Assembly: GCA_046336655.1 (NCBI GenBank)
Contig: JBKDGH010000097.1
Coordinates: 1 to 13,063, forward strand
DNA from: CANGTU01 sp046336655
GTDB lineage: Bacteria > Bacteroidota > Bacteroidia > Flavobacteriales_D > Sanyastnellaceae
Length of the DNA stretch: 13,063 nt
Direction of reading: 5' to 3'
The notes beneath the pieces were generated by a model. That model saw nothing but the letters and a program-made list of their open reading frames with translations, did no database searches and had not been told where the DNA came from. Shown here piece by piece: positions 8,301 to 13,063 of the stretch (position 1 is the first letter of the stretch; the number at the start of each line of letters is the position of its first letter). The translations under genes were made by a program, and so were the position numbers.

Positions 8301-9157
8301 ACACGGTGTACTTCGATGATGACGGCGTGTCTCCGTTTGTGGCAACCGCGACATCGAACAACGGGATCACTACCATTCCGCTGTCAGCGTTTACTACGCT
8401 TCCTGCGATGACCAGCACTCAGGTGTACCAGGTACGCGTAGATGCGACCTACAACCTTCCTGATGCAGCTGGTAACATTACCACCGCAGTAGTCCCCGGC
8501 CTGTTCAACTGCACCCGCACAGTGAACCCTCACGCAGGAGTATTCCTGCGCGACAGCGATGCCTCACCGAACGTGAAGCCTGCGAATGCGCTGGTTGCGG
8601 CCAATGCATGGCTTTGCGGAGCGCTCTTTTACGAGTGGACCGTGCAGCAGTATGACGCTATAGGCGGCAATCCTGTGGCTCCTGTTCCTACAGTAGTGAA
8701 CGGTGCTCCGGTGAACCGCTTCCTGAATCTCACAGGGCTCGGGTTAGTTCCAAACGGAATCTACAAAGTGAACGTGCGTCCGGTGTTTGCAAGTGGCAAT
8801 GGCAACCTCGGTCCCGACCGCTGGCTGATCATTGCCGGTCCTGCTCCGATGATCCTCGACGAAAATCAGGCTCAGGCGTTTGAGAAGAACGGCACCGAGG
8901 CGACCATTGAGTCTGCCCTCTATCCGAACCCATCCAACGGCAGCTTCGTGAACCTCAACATCACCGGTGTAGAAGCCAATGTGATGGTGCGTGTACTCGA
9001 TGGCATGGGCCGCGTAGTATGGACTAACAACCTGGTAGTAGAAGGCTCACTGAATACCATCATCGCTTTCGAGCGTCCGCTGGCATCAGGCCTCTACACC
9101 GTGGAGATGACCTACGACGGCAAAGTGGTTACTGAGCGCCTGATGGTGCAGAAGTAA
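2363..9157 (+). CDS. giant secreted multidomain protein with T9SS type A sorting domain
   Basis: This encodes 2264 residues. A Sec signal peptide (about 1-31, ending GWAQ) starts the protein. Modules in approximate residue order: beta-sandwich with STNGF motif 35-265; Fn3 271-363; Ig-like 365-465; a second copy of the beta-sandwich (CTNGF near 530) 470-705; PPC-like 713-850 and 857-986, each with D-D-V-W-[FY]; Fn3 987-1076; CUB-like 1078-1194 with EGCCDNLIIYEG; Fn3 1196-1290; PPC-like 1293-1421 and 1428-1571; Ig-like 1572-1666; GEVED domain 1667-1825 with a DFDQSG acidic loop and WGEVEDY at 1814-1820; PPC-like 1830-1957; an unassigned Cys-containing region 1958-2170; and the sorting domain 2178-2264 with LYPNPSNG at 2186-2193. 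The sorting domain predicts export across the outer membrane by T9SS and cell-surface attachment or release. No catalytic domain is recognised, so adhesion, matrix or glycan binding is the likely role by family analogy. By eye the first ~800 bases are AT-richer than the rest. Confidence 0.93.
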   Translation: MNKNYSFSRTCWLKFALPLLALFVSVSGWAQVSAYSFSQSVGTYTPLSGARTILGTATANSGPTGLDDVIYNVSGLPFTINFNGGAYTSVNVSTNGFITFGATAPLGGNYTPISATVAYAGAISAWGSDSNGMFNVAGNTSELSWEVVGSAPNRQFVVQWDNWRALFSASTTNVYAFDFQIRVNESNGVVSVVYGGALAHVIGATNTTRTPQIGLRGATNADFNNRTNTTAVLFTASSAGGTNASTQAFSSINATPGDPTVGLTYQWTPPVCLIPSALNPTPAATSATVSWTPHPSATSGHNWELRTAGACGSGSPLQAGSTIGSSVNLNTLVPLTTYTFCVQSDCGVDGLSNWTSVNFTTLCNSAPNDPTMPASPVSVCGNTSAVLTATGASTGAGFVYQWEESDDNGGTDAWAPAVGGSGATTTSYTTPPMSSSRYYRLVTTCLGSSQSTASSATVLVNADFGPTCFPAFGVAKTDGVTYTSIASTGNNYTGTWAAFTPTNTDDNTTASQTMPFPFTYFGTAVTNFRVCTNGFMSLSGSSTSTAFTNDLDVNLTTRTAVLAPFWDDLVTTGNPGTAAGLNQSMKWQLDGTAPNRVLTLEWIGMERFSFASPNLNFQVKLYETSNNIEFVYGNMTQFDGTANPSSQWSYSCGLNSFSTTTVPVNQRLILQSAKTDVFGSGPQDALDIRPDCYTSILFTAGGTPGAGTPQAAITNDEPGTAISLGEAGISPTFEMCGLYRSAGATASAGITACGAATPGVADDDVWFTFTNPTAQDIAVAVNPMANYDVVVQVFSDAGSTSLNCVNAAGNGLRETVNLPALPVGTYFVRVYSPATGIGTANSGWFHIQAYNPPPVPVNDECAFPTVLTPGTTCSFTSGTTLGATPSADAAPSCGNADDDVWYSFTTNNPDVEITVDGVLGFNAGFQVYSGSCGALVQVGACTNLTGSGAVETLTLTGLTVPATYRIRVFHTASGTGNGVFDICVRNTCAPLTGITATGGFSPASLTANWTGGNADLFYGVAPLTAPNDLTPPTAINQTSPFVDNTLTFSQNYSLYVRSNCGGGIVGPWQGPFNFNTFPFVPLSGNASLTVCNTTVYDHAGPSASYANNANGTLELTPANAGDVYQIIGTYAVEGCCDNLIIYEGAGTGGPVLFDNGTNASGSLNIASTVPGGTVTIQFTSDVSTVASGFALNVNCIAPPACGSIANLTAVPSGVTAALNWDDVPSAIDYQWQIVPQGNAAGAGVVTSGSSATSDVNVNSGLAATTAYTAWVRSECSGGFGLWFSANFTTGIANDVCSGAIVVGCGASVNGSTTTLNGATNDLMPTQCGAASPDGAQTANGVWYRYAGNDQTVTASLCGSGYDSRISIYTGSCGTLTCVAGNDDACGLQSEVSFNAFAGDDYYIMVHGFGGSTGTFTLNITCDELCFTPNDDCATAQPITINTNGTGNPYTQNNECSLLSSFPNATCGGTFSQHTDEWFSFNNGLRDSLHFAILPVAPAPITGSYFAALYSGTCGTPTLIGCAGPVNVGVDGTFWLTGTPANTDYLLRIYRSSSNVATGGDYTIAVSGEALCTGVPAPGATTTTASVVCPGQPFNIAVSNNLPGGISYVYQSGPSAVGPWTTIFTGIQSEIIVPTQSVNTWYRVRANCLTSGQTGIATPVQVAMSPVCYPVPSSPTSPADTEIFSTTVGSGIQGSDCVTAAPGAGSVLGEYSSYLNQPSLTNLVRGGSAGFDIAVNSCGGFFGSKVAIYVDFDQSGTFEAGEEVYEDAASSTGPNNRTGSFNIPVGAPLGQTGMRVILAEVGSFTDITPSLVFTWGEVEDYIVNIVNPAAANDFIGLAQPITSGAFPTCSAAATANLPVASDSPETVGVGNDVWYSFVATTNAVRIAVTGGAAPHNTQIELRDGVGVIATENDNTANGDETMIVDNLTAGNTYFVGVTQLGGSATATVCISHLRRSTCNNPTTFNSPCTSYKSQFTSANSYTVYFDDDGVSPFVATATSNNGITTIPLSAFTTLPAMTSTQVYQVRVDATYNLPDAAGNITTAVVPGLFNCTRTVNPHAGVFLRDSDASPNVKPANALVAANAWLCGALFYEWTVQQYDAIGGNPVAPVPTVVNGAPVNRFLNLTGLGLVPNGIYKVNVRPVFASGNGNLGPDRWLIIAGPAPMILDENQAQAFEKNGTEATIESALYPNPSNGSFVNLNITGVEANVMVRVLDGMGRVVWTNNLVVEGSLNTIIAFERPLASGLYTVEMTYDGKVVTERLMVQK
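6251..6383 (+). repeat. 133-bp exact direct repeat, copy 1
   Basis: These bases, within the third PPC-like module of the first giant gene, are identical to 12931-13063 in the second giant gene (offset 6680). Upstream, the same two genes stay aligned without gaps back to about 5681/12361 but differ at many positions. The identical tract starts sharply at TCAGGAGCGA and continues to the window end. Confidence 0.95.
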
Positions 9158-9206
9158 GACTCGGGACTCGGGACTCGGGACTCGGGACGCGAGACTCGGG
9201 ACTCGG
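9158..9206 (+). repeat. 7-bp tandem array, unit GACTCGG, 7 copies, directly after stop codon
   Basis: Seven heptamers (six GACTCGG, one GACGCGA) begin at the first base after the TAA of the first giant gene and end 12 nt before the terminator stem. They would therefore be transcribed into the 3' untranslated region. GGG runs at 9163, 9170, 9177 and 9184 are separated by four bases each, a canonical G-quadruplex pattern on the RNA-like strand. The unit is the reverse complement of TCCCGAG in the array at 2133-2195. Confidence 0.92.
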
Positions 9207-9218
9207 GAAGAGAATAGT

Positions 9219-9250
9219 AAAAGCCCTCTGCGGAAGCGGGGGGCTTTTTT
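9219..9250 (+). terminator. Rho-independent terminator of the first giant gene
   Basis: AAAAGCCCTCTGC pairs with GCGGGGGGCTTTT to form a 13-bp stem (two G-T wobbles) around a GGAA tetraloop, followed by more T to give a run of six. It lies 62 nt after the stop codon at 9157 and 91 nt before the next gene. It should end transcription of the giant gene and separate it from the lipoprotein gene. Confidence 0.88.
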
Positions 9251-9340
9251 GTGTCAATGAATGCTGAAAAAAAAACGAAGGTGTGTGAGCAGCGTGTTAA
9301 GGCGCTTTTGATTAATCTTGTGCCCTATCATTATTAGCTG

Positions 9341-9859
9341 ATGAATCGGATAGTACGAAATTCCTTCTTGCTTTTGTTTTCAGCGTTGCTGACAGCAGCG
9401 GTATGTTCCTGCGGAGAAGAAACGAAGCAGCCGGAGCAAGGTTCGGCGCCTGCTATTCAGCCAGTACCTGAAAGCGAGGTGTTTGCGGCCTCAATGGAGC
9501 GACAGGGAGAAGTGGCGATGATCACAGGCAACGCATTGATTTTTTATTACCCCACAGAAGCGGAGCTCGCGCAGCGCGAAGCCACTGAGCCGGATGTGCG
9601 CCAGCGCTTTGCAGCCCATGAAGCACTTTTCAACTCATTGAAACCCGAACTGAGCAAAATCATCCCGATGTATATGACGGATGCCGGACAGATTAAAATC
9701 AGCATTTCGGCCGGACAGGTTAGGCTGATTGCCCGGCAAAACATCCCTGAGTCGTTTGGTATGATACTCTATGCCAACGGAAAAGAGTCGAAAGTGGTTC
9801 GTCAGGACCTGACCGCTGATGCTGTGAGAATTAAGCTCAACGCCTATCTTGGACGATAA
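9341..9859 (+). CDS. small lipoprotein of unrecognised family (paralogue B)
   Basis: This encodes 172 residues. The N-terminus MNRIVRNSFLLLFSALLTAA is basic then hydrophobic and is followed by VCSC, so Cys24 (or Cys22) is the likely lipid-modified residue. A low-complexity linker rich in Glu, Pro and Gln (about 25-58) leads into a domain homologous to that of the lipoprotein at 204-710. Matching motifs are ALIFYYPTEAELA (65-77) versus CIVFWHPTPEELA, IPMYMT (108-113) versus VPVYIT, IKISIS (118-123) versus ISILVS, QVRL (126-129) versus QVTL, and FGMILYANGK (139-148) versus FGAIFYKFDK. The family is not recognised. It lies alone between a strong terminator on the left and the second giant gene on the right, 239 nt before that gene's start. 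A separate promoter precedes the giant gene, so they need not be cotranscribed. The likely role is an envelope-anchored accessory protein of unknown function. Confidence 0.85.
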   Translation: MNRIVRNSFLLLFSALLTAAVCSCGEETKQPEQGSAPAIQPVPESEVFAASMERQGEVAMITGNALIFYYPTEAELAQREATEPDVRQRFAAHEALFNSLKPELSKIIPMYMTDAGQIKISISAGQVRLIARQNIPESFGMILYANGKESKVVRQDLTADAVRIKLNAYLGR

Positions 9860-9904
9860 ATGCGGAGCGTCTGTCAGGTTATTTTTAAAATTTATGCGAA
9901 ATAA

Positions 9905-9938
9905 TTTGATGTCCGCGTAATCTAGCAGCGTATTTTTG
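9905..9938 (+). promoter_or_regulatory. Bacteroidota-type promoter for the second giant gene
   Basis: TTTG (9905-9908), 22 nt, then TATTTTTG (9931-9938) matches the -33 TTTG and -7 TAnnTTTG consensus of Bacteroidota housekeeping sigma promoters in all fixed positions. The spacing is one or two bases longer than the commonest. Transcription would start near 9945, giving a leader of about 150 nt before the giant gene. The leader holds a run of ten A (9974-9983). I found no riboswitch or other structure in it. Confidence 0.55.
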
Positions 9939-10079
9939 ACTTCCAACCTTAACCATTGCTCAACATTCGTCCTAAAAAAAAAAGAACACACAGTATGTCC
10001 GCGCTCTCCGTATCACCTCACATGGTGAATGCAGAGCTACCGGAACTGCTGAGTGGATTGTGCAGTTATAACATCTTTA

Positions 10080-10095
10080 TTTAACCCAAAACCAA
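10080..10095 (+). promoter_or_regulatory. conserved leader TTTAACCCAA-AACCAA before start codon
   Basis: This is the same leader as in front of the first giant gene (2341-2357), lacking its single T spacer. It sits directly before the double ATG at 10096-10101. There is no Shine-Dalgarno motif. Confidence 0.4.
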
Positions 10096-10098
10096 ATG

Positions 10099-13063
10099 AT
10101 GAACAGTTACATTAGTCGTGCGGGACGTTCCTTGCGAACGTTCTGGGCCGCGGGCTTGAGCCTTGTGGCACTGTGTGTGTTTTCTGTGTCCTCCTCGTGG
10201 GGACAACTTGCGATCAGGTATGATTTTGCGACCTCTTCAGGAACCTATTCCTCGATCAGCGGAACGGGAACTTCAGTTTCGATTCTTGGAGATGACCTTA
10301 GTTTCAATATCACAGGCCTATCTCCTGGATTTACAGTGAATGGTACTACCTACACCAATGCTCGGATGAACTCCAATGGTTGGCTGGCCCTGTACACTGC
10401 CACTGCTCCAACTTCTACTACGCTCTATTCGCCCTTGTCAACGGCATTGGCTAATGGAGCTGTAATCATTGCGCCATTCGGTCGTGACCAGAACGGTACT
10501 GGCGCTGCGGCTTGGCGTCAGACTATCGGTAATGAGCACATTTTCGAGTGGCAGAACTTTTACCGCTTTGGTACGTCAGGCGAGTCATTGAACTACCAAA
10601 TCCGTCTCAACACGGCAACCGGTCAGATTTCTTTCGTTTATGGTTCATTTGTTTCTAGTGCCAATTCGACTTATCCTCAGGTTGGCTGGAAGACAAATGG
10701 TACTACAGGTTCCAACTGGGCGACTGACGTCAATAACCTGATGCTGGACGTCATTGGCTCTCCCAACAGCTGCAACTGGTCTAACGTGGTTACAGGTAAC
10801 ACCAACACAACTACCCTGTACCTTAATAATGCCAATTCAGGCGTGGCTCCGACCTCGGGTCTGACCTATACATGGACTCCGCAGAATGCGGTAAGCCCTG
10901 TGCGCACGTTTGCAGCAGTGACTGGCATTACCATTGATGGTGCTACCGTATCGTGGACAGCTCCGGCAGGCGCTACCCAGTATGACGTGCAATACCGGAT
11001 ACCGGGAAGCTGCACATGGACCAACTGGTCAGGCAATCCGGTGCTTACGAATACAGTATCGCTCACTGGACTGGCTTCAGGAACTTCCTATCAGGTGCGA
11101 GTGCGTGCAAGCAACGGTACCAATAATGCGATTTACTCACATATTCCAAACACGGCCGGAACCGGCTCGGGATACAACGCAACGGGTACATTTACCACCT
11201 CCACACCGGTGTGTACAACCCTTGGTTCACTCACTGCAGGAACAGTAAGTTCCACCGCCAACCCGGCGTGTAACGGCGTGAACTTCACGCTGAGCACCAC
11301 TGGCTCAACCACTGGTTTCGGCGGACTGACTTACCAGTGGTACAGTTCCCCGGACAACATCACGTACACTCCGATTGGAGGCGCGACTGGTGCGACCTAT
11401 GTGACGAACATCACTGCATCGACCTGGTTCCAGCGTGAGATCATTTGTTCAGGTGGTCCTGCGTCGCAGTTCACCCCCGGCCTGCTGATTACACTCGATG
11501 TGCCCACCAACTGTTATTGTATTCCGGGCTATACCTCCGGTAAAACCGATGGTGACCTGATTTCACAGGTGACGATTCCGACTACCACGCTGAACAACAA
11601 CACAGGAACCTCTCCAACGAACCCTGCGTTCACTTTCTTCGCGCCGAACCCGCCATCGAACACGACCACCGCGTCGCTGCAGGCTGGAACGAGCTACAAT
11701 GTGCAGGTGACTTACGGTTCATTCACGGGGCAGAACTGCGCGGCGTGGGTTGACTTCAACGGCGATGGAGTTTTCTCCACACCGTCAGAGCGCATCGGAT
11801 TCACTACTGCTGGAAGTACCATAGCTTTCCAGCAGGTATCCTTCCCGATTTCTATTCCGTGCAACCCAACTCCGGGCAATTACCGTTTGCGTATCCGTGA
11901 TGTGTGGAATACAGCGGGTAATGCCATTGACCCTTGTGCTACTTATGGATGGGGTGAAACAGAGGATTATATCATTACCATCACTCCTCCGGATCCATGT
12001 CCACAGCCCAGCGGACTCGCCCTTACTTCTGTGGCGGGCACTTCTGCTTCGATTTCATGGAACGTAGGTTGTGTGGAAACTGCATGGCAGGCTGTGGTGG
12101 TTCCTGCGGGCAACTTGCCCGGCACAGGCACTCCGCAGAACGTGGCTGTTACCAACGCTACGTTCAGTGGTCTTACGACCGGCACTGCATACGATGCTTA
12201 CGTGCGTGCGGATTGTTTGGGTAACGGATTCTCCTCCTGGATCGGACCAATCAACTTCACTCCGAACTTCCTCGTACCTCTTTCCGGAAATGTCACCTAC
12301 GGTGGCGAAATTTGCGGTGCTGTGCTGTATGACCATGCAGGACCAAGTGCCGACTATTCGAATAATGCCAATGGTACGGTTGAGCTTGCTCCGGCCAATG
12401 CGGGAGATGTGGTTCAGATCAGCGGTACCTACAATGTAGAAGGCTGCTGTGACAACCTCATTATCTACGAGGGTGCAGGTACCGGCGGTGCGGTGCTCTT
12501 CGATAACATCAGCAGTGCCAGCGGCACTGTGAACGTGGTGTCGAACGTGCCCGGTGGTACTGTAACCGTTCAGTTTACTTCGGATGTTTCAGCTGTGTTC
12601 GCTGGTTTTGCGCTCAATATAAACTGTGTGGCTCCGCCTGCTTGTGGCAACGTCACTGGTCTGGTGGCCACACCGAGCGGTTTGACTGCTGCGCTGAACT
12701 GGAATGATGTGCCTTCTGCCATTAACTACCAGTGGGAAGTAGTTCCTCAGGGTAACGCCCAGGGCGTGGGTGTGGTCACTTCCGGCTCATCAGCCACCAG
12801 TGATGCGAGTGTAACTTCTAACCTCAGCCCGCTTACTGCTTACACCGCCTATGTGCGTTCAGAATGCAGTGGTGGCTTCGGTCTGTGGTTCAGCGTGAAC
12901 TTCACGAGCGGTATTGCCAATGACCTTTGTTCAGGAGCGATTGTAGTGGGCTGTGGAGCTTCGGTTAACGGATCAACAACCACGCTGAATGGTGCAACCA
13001 ACGACCTGATGCCAACCCAGTGCGGTGCAGCATCTCCGGATGGTGCGCAAACTGCCAACGGTG
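10099..13063 (+). CDS. second giant secreted multidomain protein, 5' part (runs off right edge)
   Basis: The frame is open for 988 codons to the window end with no stop. Two ATGs are adjacent (10096 and 10099). The second gives MNSY..., parallel to MNKNY of the first giant protein, but either could be used. Residue ranges are approximate: signal peptide 1-36 (ending SSWGQ); beta-sandwich 39-260 with NSNGW in place of STNGF; Fn3 265-370; Ig-like with TYQWY 377-470; GEVED domain 471-628 with DFNGDGVF acidic loop and WGETEDY at 618-624; Fn3 632-726; CUB-like 727-844 with EGCCDNLIIYEG; Fn3 846-940; start of a PPC-like module from 941. The last four modules follow the order found in the first giant protein (CUB-like, Fn3, PPC-like). 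A T9SS sorting domain is expected at its unseen C-terminus but is not shown here. It is probably a surface or secreted adhesin-like protein. No catalytic domain is visible. Confidence 0.9.
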   Translation, partial: MNSYISRAGRSLRTFWAAGLSLVALCVFSVSSSWGQLAIRYDFATSSGTYSSISGTGTSVSILGDDLSFNITGLSPGFTVNGTTYTNARMNSNGWLALYTATAPTSTTLYSPLSTALANGAVIIAPFGRDQNGTGAAAWRQTIGNEHIFEWQNFYRFGTSGESLNYQIRLNTATGQISFVYGSFVSSANSTYPQVGWKTNGTTGSNWATDVNNLMLDVIGSPNSCNWSNVVTGNTNTTTLYLNNANSGVAPTSGLTYTWTPQNAVSPVRTFAAVTGITIDGATVSWTAPAGATQYDVQYRIPGSCTWTNWSGNPVLTNTVSLTGLASGTSYQVRVRASNGTNNAIYSHIPNTAGTGSGYNATGTFTTSTPVCTTLGSLTAGTVSSTANPACNGVNFTLSTTGSTTGFGGLTYQWYSSPDNITYTPIGGATGATYVTNITASTWFQREIICSGGPASQFTPGLLITLDVPTNCYCIPGYTSGKTDGDLISQVTIPTTTLNNNTGTSPTNPAFTFFAPNPPSNTTTASLQAGTSYNVQVTYGSFTGQNCAAWVDFNGDGVFSTPSERIGFTTAGSTIAFQQVSFPISIPCNPTPGNYRLRIRDVWNTAGNAIDPCATYGWGETEDYIITITPPDPCPQPSGLALTSVAGTSASISWNVGCVETAWQAVVVPAGNLPGTGTPQNVAVTNATFSGLTTGTAYDAYVRADCLGNGFSSWIGPINFTPNFLVPLSGNVTYGGEICGAVLYDHAGPSADYSNNANGTVELAPANAGDVVQISGTYNVEGCCDNLIIYEGAGTGGAVLFDNISSASGTVNVVSNVPGGTVTVQFTSDVSAVFAGFALNINCVAPPACGNVTGLVATPSGLTAALNWNDVPSAINYQWEVVPQGNAQGVGVVTSGSSATSDASVTSNLSPLTAYTAYVRSECSGGFGLWFSVNFTSGIANDLCSGAIVVGCGASVNGSTTTLNGATNDLMPTQCGAASPDGAQTANG
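12931..13063 (+). repeat. 133-bp exact direct repeat, copy 2 (reaches window end)
   Basis: Identical base for base to 6251-6383. It covers the start of a PPC-like module (from CSGAIVVGCG to QTANG). The repeat may extend beyond the window edge. Confidence 0.95.

Noticed and set aside
9313..9320. TAATCTTG as -7 box for the second lipoprotein
   Set aside because: It has one mismatch and no -33 TTTG about 20 nt upstream. The only TTTG nearby is 2 nt away.
9974..9983. Run of ten A as terminator or phase-variation tract
   Set aside because: No hairpin precedes it on either strand, and it lies in the untranslated leader. Slippage would not shift a reading frame. It could still affect leader length, but nothing supports this.

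Overview
The window looks like part of a Bacteroidota genome, most likely Flavobacteriales or a close relative. The evidence is two giant secreted mosaic proteins (one ending in a typical type IX secretion, T9SS, type A sorting domain), GEVED domains, start codons without Shine-Dalgarno sequences but with A-rich leaders, and a good -33/-7 promoter of Bacteroidota type (TTTG / TAnnTTTG). By eye, GC is near the low fifties in percent. The genus cannot be fixed from the sequence.

Layout. Bases 1-108 hold the first 36 codons, on the minus strand, of an IS630-family transposase that runs off the left edge. At 204-710 lies a small lipoprotein of unrecognised family, followed after 13 nt by a complete class II fructose-bisphosphate aldolase (724-1788), probably in one operon. 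A 574-bp gene-free stretch (1789-2362) is full of short tandem repeats, mostly 7 bp long. A 2264-residue secreted multidomain protein (2363-9157) follows. It is built from copies of a few beta-rich modules: N-terminal beta-sandwich, Fn3, Ig-like, PPC-like, CUB-like and GEVED, then the T9SS sorting domain. Its stop codon abuts another 7-bp array and a strong intrinsic terminator. At 9341-9859 comes a second lipoprotein paralogous to the first. After a promoter-bearing gap, a second giant mosaic gene starts at 10099 and runs off the right edge.

How the parts relate. The two giant genes share a 5' leader, a signal peptide, the N-terminal module and a long colinear stretch (Fn3/CUB-like/Fn3/PPC-like). 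That stretch becomes identical at DNA level over the last 133 bases of the window (12931-13063 = 6251-6383). They look like surface or secreted adhesin-like proteins exported by Sec and then T9SS. The two small lipoproteins may be envelope partners, but only their location suggests this. The aldolase is ordinary glycolysis/gluconeogenesis.

No defence system, CRISPR array, RNA gene or phage module is visible. The most unusual signals are: related 7-bp arrays that flank the first giant gene in opposite orientation and carry G-quadruplex potential; the new lipoprotein pair; and the abrupt switch from diverged to identical sequence between the giant genes. The window begins inside an IS and ends inside an exact repeat, so it is probably a whole contig limited by repeats.
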